This document shows, piece by piece, positions 1 through 8,242 of a stretch of 64,000 nucleotides of DNA. Both the position numbers and the translations under genes were made by a program. Every line of letters begins with the position of its first letter. The first letter of the stretch is position 1. The notes under the pieces were generated by a model that saw only the letters and a program-made list of their open reading frames with translations, was not told the DNA's origin and did not search any database. The stretch lies in assembly GCA_040381035.1 (NCBI GenBank), contig JBEIHY010000008.1, positions 1 to 64,000 on the forward strand, given 5' to 3'. This DNA comes from REEB506 sp040381035 (lineage in GTDB: Bacteria > Pseudomonadota > Alphaproteobacteria > Caulobacterales > Aquidulcibacteraceae).

Positions 1-109
1 ACAAGCGCGCCCAGGGAACGACTTTGTCCATCTCCTTGAGAAACACGGCCTTGCGCGTCGTCTTTGCGAAACGCCCAAACCCCAGTGCAGCGAACGTCAT
101 CTGCTTCAT
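1..109 (-). CDS. IS5-family transposase, N-terminal fragment
   Basis: Thirty-six codons run from an ATG at 109 to the window edge. The peptide starts MKQMTFAALGF and includes FLKEMDKVVPWARL, the conserved N-terminus of IS5-group DDE transposases (usual form: MKQxTFA...FLxEMdxVVPW). The DDE catalytic domain would lie beyond the left edge, so it cannot be told whether the gene is intact. The ATG fits the family start. Its upstream 70 bases lead to the candidate terminal repeat of the element. Confidence 0.75.
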   Translation of the reverse strand, partial: MKQMTFAALGFGRFAKTTRKAVFLKEMDKVVPWARL

Positions 110-197
110 CGGTCACACTCTCGTGCAATGCTTGATACGCACCCGAGATTAAGCTGCTTCGTGCGCGCCGTGAATCGTGGACTTATTCAGAGTTGTC
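1..197 (-). mobile_element. IS5-family insertion sequence, clipped by the window edge
   Basis: The minus strand carries the start of a transposase, and its upstream flank ends with a sequence that reads GGACAACTCTGAATAAGTCC on the minus strand (about 179-198), the form of end typical of IS5-group elements. Directly outside lies CTAA (198-201), which fits the 4-bp YTAR target duplication of this family. The other end and the second copy of CTAA are outside the window, so the boundary is inferred from one side only. Confidence 0.6.
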
Positions 198-377
198 CTA
201 AGTGCCCGGGCGGCCGCCAGACGCAGGTCGTTACGCGCTGGCATGCGCAAACGACAAGCCGATATGCCCCCACTCCTGCCCCTCCCACACAAGCGGGAGA
301 GAGGAGCCGCGTGAGCCGCCCCAACGGCGCGGCACAACCGAGCCGCGACACCGCCCTGGCCTGCGCCATGGCGGCCG

Positions 378-503
378 CTAGCGCTTGTCTTCGCCCTTCC
401 CGGCCTTTCGCCGTTTGATATTGGCCTTGAGCGCCGCGGCCAAGCGCGCAGACTTGTCGTCTTTCGGCGGCGGCGGCGGCGGAGGCTTGGGTTTGTCGGC
501 CAT
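378..503 (-). CDS. Small proline-rich, basic hypothetical protein
   Basis: A 41-residue frame starts MADKPKPP, has a run of seven prolines, and ends in a basic segment with RLAAALKANIKRRKAGK. Similar short proteins of the type RLAAALrxNLKRRK are common beside housekeeping genes in alphaproteobacteria, and that match is the main reason for calling this one real. The basic helix could bind nucleic acid, but this is inference. It is divergent from the flavoprotein gene at 566 with 62 bases between starts. A longer start at 560 exists but lacks support. Confidence 0.5.
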   Translation of the reverse strand: MADKPKPPPPPPPKDDKSARLAAALKANIKRRKAGKGEDKR

Positions 504-565
504 GGTCGCTTCATGCCGCACCGCTTGGCCCTGGACAAGTGCGCCCCGCTCTGGCCCCAAGGCGC

Positions 566-1750
566 ATGGATTACGACGTCATTATCATCGGCGCAGGCGC
601 TGCCGGCCTCTATTGCGCCGCGCACACCGGCCGGCGCGGCAAGCGGGTGCTGCTGGTGGAGCATAACCGCGAGATCGGCGCGAAGATTTTGATCTCCGGC
701 GGGGGCCGCTGCAATTTCACCAATCGCGAGATCAAGCCGGAGCGGTTCCTTAGCGCCAATCCCCACTTCGCGAAATCCGCGCTGGCCCGCCACACGCAGC
801 ACGACTTCATCGCGCTGGTGCAGCGCCATGGCGTCGCGTTTTATGAAAAGACGCTCGGCCAATTGTTCGGCGAAGGCGCCGGCGCGGCCAAACAGATCGT
901 CGCCATGCTCGCCGCCGAATGCCGCGCAGTGGATGTGGCGCTGCGCACCGGCCTTATTGTCGGCGAGGTGACGCGCAGCGACCGTTTCACCATCGCCACC
1001 CCGGCCGGGCGATTTTCCGCGCCGAGCCTGGTGATCGCAACCGGCGGCTTGTCGATCCCCAAGCTCGGCGCGACCGATTTCGCCTATCGGATCGCTGCCC
1101 AGTTCGGGTTGCCGCTCATTACGCCGCGCCCCGGTCTGGTGCCGCTGACCTTCGCGCCCGCTGATCGCAACACGCTGGCCGCCCTCAGCGGTGTGGCGGT
1201 TGATGCGATCACCCGCTGCGGCAAAGCCGCGTTCCGCGAAGGCTTGCTGTTTACCCATCGCGGATTGTCCGGCCCATCGATCCTGCAAATCTCATCCTAT
1301 TGGGCCCCGGGCGCCGAGATCGCGATTGATCTGGCGCCCGATGCGTCCGCCACCGATTCCGGCCTTGCCGCACTCAAGCGCGCGCGGCCGAAAGTCACCT
1401 TGCGCACCGCAATGGCTTCGCTGTTCCCTGATCGCCTCGCCGATGCGCTGCTGGTCCAGCAACCTGCCGCCCAAACCCGCCTCACCGATCTCAAAGATTC
1501 CGATCTCGCCGTCGTCGCCGCCGGCTTTCGCGATTGGCGCTTCACGCCGGCCGGAGATGAAGGTTTCGCCAAAGCCGAAGTCACGCTCGGCGGCGTCGAC
1601 ACCGCCGCGCTCTCCTCGCAAACGCTTATGGCCAAAGCCGTTCCCGGCCTCTACTTTATTGGTGAGGCCGTCGATGTCACCGGCTGGCTCGGCGGCTATA
1701 ACTTCCAATGGGCGTGGTCGAGCGCGTGGGCCGCGGCCCAAGCGGTGTGA
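566..1750 (+). CDS. NAD(P)/FAD-dependent oxidoreductase, HI0933/BaiN family
   Basis: The 394-residue protein begins MDYDVIIIGAGAAGLYCA, an FAD dinucleotide-binding fold (GxGxxG at about residues 9-14), followed by KILISGGGRCNFTN, the signature of the HI0933 flavoprotein family. Near the C-terminus GEAVDVTGWLGGYNFQWAWSSGW-type sequence (about residues 365-390) closes the FAD site. Length is normal. The family is widespread; some members (BaiN) reduce bile-acid intermediates, most have no proven substrate. An in-frame start nine codons upstream is possible, but the Rossmann fold begins naturally at the chosen ATG. Confidence 0.88.
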   Translation: MDYDVIIIGAGAAGLYCAAHTGRRGKRVLLVEHNREIGAKILISGGGRCNFTNREIKPERFLSANPHFAKSALARHTQHDFIALVQRHGVAFYEKTLGQLFGEGAGAAKQIVAMLAAECRAVDVALRTGLIVGEVTRSDRFTIATPAGRFSAPSLVIATGGLSIPKLGATDFAYRIAAQFGLPLITPRPGLVPLTFAPADRNTLAALSGVAVDAITRCGKAAFREGLLFTHRGLSGPSILQISSYWAPGAEIAIDLAPDASATDSGLAALKRARPKVTLRTAMASLFPDRLADALLVQQPAAQTRLTDLKDSDLAVVAAGFRDWRFTPAGDEGFAKAEVTLGGVDTAALSSQTLMAKAVPGLYFIGEAVDVTGWLGGYNFQWAWSSAWAAAQAV

Positions 1751-1812
1751 GTGGTCGTATTGCGCGCACGCGCGCGGCTCGGCATGGTCCCAGCCGGATA
1801 TAAAGGACAGTG

Positions 1813-3066
1813 ATGGCTGCGCCCAATTCTGGTCTGTCGCTGAACGCCGCGCGCGGCCTTGCCACCGGCCTTCTTGTCGCCATGGCGGGCGTCTATATTA
1901 TGGCTGTCTACAACCGCGACGCTGGCGAGACTTGGCCCTATGTCAAAGCCTTTGCGGAGGCCGCAATGGTGGGCGCGCTGGCCGATTGGTTTGCGGTCAC
2001 CGCGCTGTTTCGCCGCCCGCTGGGTTTACCGATCCCGCACACCGCGGTGATCCCCAACAGCAAAGCACGCATCGCCGACACGCTTGGCCGCTTCATCGTT
2101 GAAAACTTTCTGCAGCCCGACGAGGTCGCCAAGCGCCTGCAGGGTGTTGACCTTGCCGGATCGCTCGCCCGCCAGATCGCCGATCCAGCAACTGCCGCGC
2201 GCCTTGCCGAAGGGGTCGCGGCCAGCCTGCCAGCGCTGCTTGATCTCGCTGACGACAAGCGCGTCAGCGCCCTTGTGCGCAGCGCCCTCGACACCCAAAT
2301 GCATCGCCTGAAGGCAAGCCCGCTGGTCGCCGATGCGCTGCTCATCCTCACCGAAAGCGGCCGCCACCAACCGCTGATCAATGCGCTGATTGATGAAGGC
2401 GCACGCACCGTCACCGCGCAAGAACCCGCCTTGCGCGCCCGCGTGCGCGACAAGACCGGCTGGCTGTGGCGGCTGGCAGGCGTGGACGCGCAGGCCTCCG
2501 ACGCCCTGCTCGGCGCGATGCGCGAAACCTTGAGCGAGATCGCTGCCGATCCCAAACACCCAACGCGCACGCGGGTGACGGAATGGCTAGCAAGCCTTGC
2601 CTGGGAATTGAAAACCTCGCCCGCCGCGCAAGCCCGCGTCGAAGCGATCAAGGAGGAGATTTTGCGCCACCCCGCCGTCGGCGCTTATGTCGATGACCTC
2701 GCCGGCCAGGCCAAGGCCGCTTTGCGCCGGGCCGCGGCAAATCCCGGCGGTGGCGGATTGGCCGCAACCCTGAGCGTATCGATCCAGGATTTCGCCACTG
2801 CCGTGCTCGCCGACGCCGACGCCCGCAGTGCATTTAATGGCCGGCTGCGGCCGCTTTTGTCGGGGCTTGCAGCGCGCCACGGCGAAGATGTCGCGCGGCT
2901 TGTGTCGGAAACCATCCGGGGATGGGACACGGCCACGATCACCGGCAAACTGGAGCAAAGTGTCGGACGGGATTTGCAATATATCCGCATCAACGGCACG
3001 CTTGTTGGCGGGCTGGTGGGATTGGGTTTGTATGCGATCACACAGGCGGCAACCGTCGCCAAGTAG
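1813..3066 (+). CDS. DUF445 family membrane protein (YjiN-like)
   Basis: A 417-residue protein with an N-terminal hydrophobic segment (about residues 12-32), the DUF445 block AEAAMVGALADWFAVTALFRRPLG (given here in part; about residues 46-70), a long helical middle and a C-terminal hydrophobic segment GTLVGGLVGLGLYAI. This anchor-helix-anchor layout is typical of YjiN-like proteins, whose function is unknown. AAAGGA at 1802-1807 is well placed for the ATG at 1813; a GTG three bases earlier is the alternative. It lies 62 bases after the flavoprotein gene on the same strand. Confidence 0.85.
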   Translation: MAAPNSGLSLNAARGLATGLLVAMAGVYIMAVYNRDAGETWPYVKAFAEAAMVGALADWFAVTALFRRPLGLPIPHTAVIPNSKARIADTLGRFIVENFLQPDEVAKRLQGVDLAGSLARQIADPATAARLAEGVAASLPALLDLADDKRVSALVRSALDTQMHRLKASPLVADALLILTESGRHQPLINALIDEGARTVTAQEPALRARVRDKTGWLWRLAGVDAQASDALLGAMRETLSEIAADPKHPTRTRVTEWLASLAWELKTSPAAQARVEAIKEEILRHPAVGAYVDDLAGQAKAALRRAAANPGGGGLAATLSVSIQDFATAVLADADARSAFNGRLRPLLSGLAARHGEDVARLVSETIRGWDTATITGKLEQSVGRDLQYIRINGTLVGGLVGLGLYAITQAATVAK

Positions 3067-3094
3067 ATTGGGCGCTTGAGAGCGAGGGCACGAT

Positions 3095-4573
3095 TTGGGC
3101 GAGATCAATCCAACGCTGATGGGCGCTTTGCTGATTGGCTATGTGGCGCTACAAATCGGCATCGGCATTTATGTCGCGCGCGGGGTGAAATCGGAAACCG
3201 ATTATTTCCTCGCCGGGCGCAATCTCGGCATTATCCCGATCGCCCTGTCGATTTTCGCCACCTGGTTTGGCGCCGAAACCGTCATGGGCTCCTCGGCCGC
3301 AATTGCTGAGGGCGGCTTGGCTGGCGCGCGCGCAGAACCGTTCGGCTATGCGCTGGCGCTGGTCTTGATGGCGCTGCTCATCGCTGGCGCCTTTCGCGCC
3401 CGCGGCTATATCACCATCGCGGACTTCTTCCGCGAACGCTACGGCCCACGCGCCGAAGTGCTCGCGTCTGTCCTGTCGGTGATCGTGTCAGTGATCTGGG
3501 CGTCCGCGCAGCTGCTCGCGTTCGCGGTGATCTTGAAAACTACCTTTGATGTGCCCCAGACTGTGACCCTGATCGTCGCCACTTTGATCGTCGTGTTTTA
3601 CACCTCATTTTCCGGCCTGCTTGGCGACATCGTCACCGACATGATTCAAGGCGCGGTGCTGTTGATCGGGTTGTTTTTATTGTTCGGCGCGGTCGCCCAC
3701 GCCTTTGGCGGGTTCGGCCCGATGTTGAGCGCCATCAAGCCGCACCAGCTCAATCTGATCGGCCCAGATGAGACTTGGCTGAGCCGGATTGACGCCTGGG
3801 CGATTCCGATTCTGGGCTCACTGATCGCGCAAGAAGCGATCAGCCGCATTCTCGCTGCGCGCAATCCACAACTCGCGCGCACCGCCACCATTGCTGCGGC
3901 CGGGCTGTATCTGGCTGTCGGCATGATCCCTGTGATCATCGGCCTGGCTGGCGTGCATCTTGCGATTGCCGGCGCCACGGGCGATGATTTTCTGCCGACT
4001 TTGGCGCAGGAATTGTTGCCGCCTTTCGCTGCGGTGATCTTTTTGGGCGCGCTCCTGTCCGCGATTCTGTCGACGGTGGATTCCAATCTGCTCAGCATTT
4101 CCTCGTTCGTGTCAGTAAACATTTTGTCGAAACGCCATGCCCGCACCGACGCCGGCGGCCGCCTGCTGATGGCGCGGGCAACAACCGTGTTCGCCGGTGT
4201 GGTCGCAGCCCTTCTTGCCGCCAGCGGGCAGAGCATCTATGAACTGATCGCGCTCACCTCCGTCTTTGGTCAGGCCGGAATTTTGGTGGCTGTGCTGATC
4301 GGCATGAATTCCAAGTTCGGCGGCCCGGTGGCCGCGCTCGCCGGGATGATTGCCTGTGTCGGCGCCAATTTCTTCACCTACGTTGTTTGGCCACTGGCCG
4401 AGATGGCCAACGCAGGCATCCGCGCGGGTGCGGGGTTCGCCAAGATCATTGCCGGCGAGGCTCCGGTTTTTGAGGGTGGGTTTTTGTTGTCGTTGCTGGT
4501 TTCGCTCATCGCCTATTCAGCTGGCGCGTGGTTTGATCGCAGCGCCAGAACCATTTCAAGCTTGGCTGTCTAG
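3095..4573 (+). CDS. Sodium:solute symporter (SSS) family transporter
   Basis: The 492-residue protein has about 13 hydrophobic segments and the SSS-family features near the N-terminus: a first helix, then SETDYFLAGRNLG before the second helix and ATWFGAETVMG in TM2. This family couples inward Na+ movement to uptake of sugars, amino acids, vitamins or organic acids at the inner membrane. The substrate cannot be read from the sequence, and no catabolic partner lies next to it. The chosen TTG gives nine extra residues before the first helix; an ATG at 3119 is a reasonable alternative start. Confidence 0.82.
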   Translation: MGEINPTLMGALLIGYVALQIGIGIYVARGVKSETDYFLAGRNLGIIPIALSIFATWFGAETVMGSSAAIAEGGLAGARAEPFGYALALVLMALLIAGAFRARGYITIADFFRERYGPRAEVLASVLSVIVSVIWASAQLLAFAVILKTTFDVPQTVTLIVATLIVVFYTSFSGLLGDIVTDMIQGAVLLIGLFLLFGAVAHAFGGFGPMLSAIKPHQLNLIGPDETWLSRIDAWAIPILGSLIAQEAISRILAARNPQLARTATIAAAGLYLAVGMIPVIIGLAGVHLAIAGATGDDFLPTLAQELLPPFAAVIFLGALLSAILSTVDSNLLSISSFVSVNILSKRHARTDAGGRLLMARATTVFAGVVAALLAASGQSIYELIALTSVFGQAGILVAVLIGMNSKFGGPVAALAGMIACVGANFFTYVVWPLAEMANAGIRAGAGFAKIIAGEAPVFEGGFLLSLLVSLIAYSAGAWFDRSARTISSLAV

Positions 4574-4582
4574 CAGATCGCC

Positions 4583-5089
4583 ATGCCCATCCGCTTGCTT
4601 GCCGCTGCAGGGATTTTGACGATTTTAGCTGCCTGCGGCCTTGGCGCCGAAAGATCGGCGCCAAGGCCTGCGCCTGCGGCCACACCGGCGCCGACGCCGC
4701 AGCCTTCGCCCGCCGCCAGCGCCGACGATCCCGCGATCAAGGCCGCGCTCGCTGCCTTGCCGGCGCCGTATGATGCGGCCAACTACGCCAATGGCCGGAA
4801 AGTCTTCGCCCAATGCCGCACCTGCCACACTGTTGTGAAAGGCGCGCCCAATCAGGTCGGGCCAAACCTACATGGCGTGTTTGGCCGCACCGCCGGCACG
4901 GCCGATGCGTTTGCTTATTCCGCCGCCGTCAAAGGCTCCGGCATTGTTTGGGACGCCCAGAAGCTCGACCAATGGCTGACCGATCCGAAGGCCTTTTTGC
5001 CCGGCAACCGCATGGCCTTTGCCGGCGTCATGAAGCCAGACGATCGCCGTGACGTGATCGCCTATCTGAAGATCGAGTCTTCCAAATAG
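4583..5089 (+). CDS. Lipoprotein c-type cytochrome (class I, c2-like)
   Basis: The 168-residue protein starts with a lipoprotein signal (lipobox LAAC, Cys18), a Pro/Ala-rich tether (about residues 24-50) and one cytochrome c domain with CRTCH (about residues 77-81) for haem attachment and NRMAF (about 140) as the axial methionine. It should be tethered to a membrane facing the periplasm and carry electrons for a respiratory chain. The bases coding residues 19-29 form a perfect 14-bp hairpin, described separately. It starts 9 bases after the symporter stop and ends one base from the convergent RND gene. Confidence 0.88.
   Translation: MPIRLLAAAGILTILAACGLGAERSAPRPAPAATPAPTPQPSPAASADDPAIKAALAALPAPYDAANYANGRKVFAQCRTCHTVVKGAPNQVGPNLHGVFGRTAGTADAFAYSAAVKGSGIVWDAQKLDQWLTDPKAFLPGNRMAFAGVMKPDDRRDVIAYLKIESSK
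4637..4668 (+). repeat. Perfect 14-bp inverted repeat inside the cytochrome gene
   Basis: The arms are 4637-4650 (GGCCTTGGCGCCGA) and 4655-4668 (TCGGCGCCAAGGCC), with the loop AAGA. The arms are exactly complementary. There is no T-tract on either side, so it is not a standard terminator. It encodes the start of the tether after Cys18. Confidence 0.9.
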
Positions 5090-5090
5090 C

Positions 5091-8000
5091 CTATTCGGCT
5101 GGTTGGCCGGCGGCGTCGGATTCGGCCTCATAGCGCTCGATCTCGCGCGCGGTCGCTTCCGGCGAGCGGGTGAATTTCGCCACCAGGTCATAGAGGGCCG
5201 GCACCACCAGAAGCGTCAGCATCGTGGCGATCGAAACGCCGAACACGATGACAACGCCAATCGTGGCTCGGCTTTCGGCGCCGGCGCCGGATGTAGTGAC
5301 AAGCGGAATAGCTCCGACGACGGTGGCAAAGCTCGTCATCAAAATCGGCCGCAGCCGAAGGTCTGAGGCTTCCAGAATGGCGTCGCGGATCGAGCGGCCC
5401 TCGTCGCGCAATTGGTTGGCGAACTCGACAATCAAGATGCCGTTTTTGGCGGCCAGTCCGATGAGAATAATCAGCCCGACCTGGCTATAAATGTTCAGCG
5501 ATCCATCCGTCAGAAACAATCCAAGCACGCCGCCGGCCACCGCCAACGGCACAGTGAACATGATGACGATGGGATGGATGAAGCTTTCAAACTGCGCCGC
5601 CAGCACCAGGAACACGATCACCAGCGCAAACAGGAAAGCGAACAAAACCGCGCCGCTGGAATCGCGGAACTGCTTGGCTGCGCCTGTGTAATCGATCTTG
5701 ACCGGGGCGCCGGCGATTTCTTCCTTGGCGGTATTCTCAAGCCAGCTGAGCCCTGCGCCGATCGGATAATTCGGCGCCAAAGTGGCCGCGACCGTGACTG
5801 CCGCCAAGCGATTAAGCCGGCGACGCTCGGCGGCGTCGCCCTTGGTCTTGACGCTCAAAACGGTGGCGAGCGGCACCAATTGGCCGGTCGAATCCGAGCG
5901 CACGAATTTGTTCGAAAGATCCGCAATCTCGGAGCGCTCGGCGCGTTCGGCCTGCAGGAACACAAAGTATTCGCGCCCGCGATCGGTGAAGGTGTTGACG
6001 CGCCGCGCACCCATTGTGGCTTCCAGGGTGCGCCCGATGGCTTGCACCGATACGCCCAATGCGGCGGCGCGTTCGCGGTCGATCTCGATCACTGCGCGCG
6101 GGGCATTAGGTTCGTAATTCATTCGTGGCCGGATCAATTCGGGCGCTTCGGTGCGCGCGCGCGCCACCACCCGGTCAGCGATCGCGGCGAGCTCGGGATA
6201 GTCGGCGCCGCCGAGAACGATTGACACGTCATCGCCGCCCGGCCCGCCCTGGAACGGCGACTGCATCCGCGCGCGAAAAATCGCGCCAGGAATTTGGCCC
6301 AGCCGCTGATTGAGTTCAGAAAGGATGGCCTGCCCCTTGCGCTCGCGCTTGGACCAGTCGGTCAGGAACATCCGCCCGATGCCGCTGTTGAACCGCGTCG
6401 TCCCCTGATCATTAAAGCCCGGCGACACGACCAGAATGCGGGAGGCCTCGCCGTTTTCGACATAAGCGTACATGATCTTTTCGGCCTCGGTCATCATTCG
6501 CGCGGCATAGTCAAAACCGGCGCCTTCCGGACCATTCATGACGACGAAGAAGTTGCCGCGGTCTTCCGGCGGCGTCAGCTCCGATGGCAGCGCCCGCAGC
6601 ATGAAGAAGCCGCCGATCACAACCAGCGCAAAAACGCCAAACACAACCGCCTTGGCGTTCAAAGCAAGTTCCAGCGAGGCGCGATAACTTGATCGCATCC
6701 GCACCATGGCGGCTTCGACAAACCGGGTCAGCGCATTGCCGTCGCCCACGGGCTTAAGCAGCTTGGCGCACATCATCGGCGTCAAGGACAAGGCCGCAAA
6801 CGCCGAGATCGCGATCACACCGGCGACGGTAACGGCGAGTTCCACAAACAACCGCCCGACAAAGCCGCCGGTGAACAGAAGCGGCGCAAACACCGCAATC
6901 AAAACGGCCGTCGTCGAGATCACCGCGAACTGCACTTGGCGGGTGCCGCGCATGGCCGCGACCGCCGCCGGTTCGCCATATTGGTCGACGCGGCGCTGGG
7001 CGTTTTCCAGCACCACGATGCTGTCATCGACCACGAGCCCGATCGCCAGCACCAGCGCCAGCAGTGTCAGCAGATTGATCGAAAAGCCAAACAGCGCCAG
7101 CAGCGCAAACGCCCCAATCAAACACACCGGGATCACCGCGGCCGGGATCATTGCTGCGCGGAACGAGCCGAGGAACAAAAAGATCACCGCCACGACCAGC
7201 AGCAGCGCTTCCGCCAAAGTCTGCCACACCTTGGCGACTGCGGCTTCAATGAACACCGTGGAGTCGAACGCCACGATGATATCGGTGCCAGGCGGCAGCG
7301 TCGGGCGCAGTTCCTCAACTGCCTTTTTGACGTCGCGCCCAACTTCCAGCGCGTTGGATTTCGATTGCCGCACAATGCCAAGGCCAATCTGATTGACCTT
7401 GTTGCCGCGAAACAGCCGCCGGGTTTCTTCTGGCGCGATCTCGACCCGCGCAATATCGCCCAGACGCACCACCGGCCCATCGCCGCGCACAATGATCGGC
7501 AGCCGGGCGAATTCCTCGGGCGACTGGAACGCGCGCTCAACACGCAGCGAATAATCGCGCGTGGCGCCTTCGACCCAGCCGGCAGGGAGTTCGATGTTCT
7601 GGCGGCGCAAGGCCTGATCGACATCGTCAACCGTCAAGCCGCGCGCGGCCAGCGCATTGGGGTCAACCCAGACCTTCAAGGACGGCCGCAGCGATCCACC
7701 GATGCGGACATTGGCGACGCCGGTGGAAGTTGATAGCCGATCGACGACGAAGCGCTCGGCGTAGTCAGTCAGCGCAACAAGGTTCAACGTCGTGGACTGC
7801 ATATTGAACCAGATGATTGACTCGGCGTCGGCGTCGGTCTTGGTCACCACCGGCGGATCGATATCGGGCGGCAGCTGGTTGCGCGTGCGATCGACGGCGT
7901 TGCGCACATCATTGGCGGCGTCTTCGAGATTGCGGCTCAGATCAAATTCAATGTTGATGCTGGCGCGGCCATCGCGCGAGGTGGCGGTGATCAGGTCAAT

Positions 8001-8228
8001 GCCCTCAATGCCGGCCAATTGATCTTCAATCACGCGGGTGACTTGCGTTTCCACCACTTGCGCTGCCGCGCCGCGATAGCTGACATCGACGCCAACAACC
8101 GGACGATCGACATCCGGCAGCTCGCGCAGCGGCAGACTGGTAAAGGCCACCGCTCCGGCGACGATAATCAACAGGCACATCACGGTTGCAAAAACCGGGC
8201 GGCGGATCGACAGATCAGAAAGCGACAT
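5091..8228 (-). CDS. RND efflux transporter permease, HAE1 family (AcrB/MdtB-like)
   Basis: A 1045-residue inner-membrane pump, the usual length for the HAE1 group. It starts MSLSDLSIRRPVFATVM (TM1). The TM4 proton-relay motif is visible as GLVVDDSIVVLENAQRR (paired Asp, around residue 400), and the TM10 Lys appears in LIGLAAKNGILIVEFANQL. The pump would export hydrophobic compounds by proton exchange together with the fusion protein encoded 14 bases upstream. No outer-membrane channel gene is present, so a TolC-like partner must be elsewhere. Its stop lies one base from that of the convergent cytochrome gene. Confidence 0.93.
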   Translation of the reverse strand: MSLSDLSIRRPVFATVMCLLIIVAGAVAFTSLPLRELPDVDRPVVGVDVSYRGAAAQVVETQVTRVIEDQLAGIEGIDLITATSRDGRASINIEFDLSRNLEDAANDVRNAVDRTRNQLPPDIDPPVVTKTDADAESIIWFNMQSTTLNLVALTDYAERFVVDRLSTSTGVANVRIGGSLRPSLKVWVDPNALAARGLTVDDVDQALRRQNIELPAGWVEGATRDYSLRVERAFQSPEEFARLPIIVRGDGPVVRLGDIARVEIAPEETRRLFRGNKVNQIGLGIVRQSKSNALEVGRDVKKAVEELRPTLPPGTDIIVAFDSTVFIEAAVAKVWQTLAEALLLVVAVIFLFLGSFRAAMIPAAVIPVCLIGAFALLALFGFSINLLTLLALVLAIGLVVDDSIVVLENAQRRVDQYGEPAAVAAMRGTRQVQFAVISTTAVLIAVFAPLLFTGGFVGRLFVELAVTVAGVIAISAFAALSLTPMMCAKLLKPVGDGNALTRFVEAAMVRMRSSYRASLELALNAKAVVFGVFALVVIGGFFMLRALPSELTPPEDRGNFFVVMNGPEGAGFDYAARMMTEAEKIMYAYVENGEASRILVVSPGFNDQGTTRFNSGIGRMFLTDWSKRERKGQAILSELNQRLGQIPGAIFRARMQSPFQGGPGGDDVSIVLGGADYPELAAIADRVVARARTEAPELIRPRMNYEPNAPRAVIEIDRERAAALGVSVQAIGRTLEATMGARRVNTFTDRGREYFVFLQAERAERSEIADLSNKFVRSDSTGQLVPLATVLSVKTKGDAAERRRLNRLAAVTVAATLAPNYPIGAGLSWLENTAKEEIAGAPVKIDYTGAAKQFRDSSGAVLFAFLFALVIVFLVLAAQFESFIHPIVIMFTVPLAVAGGVLGLFLTDGSLNIYSQVGLIILIGLAAKNGILIVEFANQLRDEGRSIRDAILEASDLRLRPILMTSFATVVGAIPLVTTSGAGAESRATIGVVIVFGVSIATMLTLLVVPALYDLVAKFTRSPEATAREIERYEAESDAAGQPAE

Positions 8229-8242
8229 GGCGGGCGTCCCCC

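Noticed and set aside
149..1288. Long open frame on the minus strand opposite the flavoprotein gene
   Set aside because: It is antisense to a clear HI0933 protein, has no recognisable domain, and reflects GC-rich codon use.
4637..4668. Hairpin read as a terminator of the symporter gene
   Set aside because: There is no T-tract, and it lies inside the cytochrome coding region.
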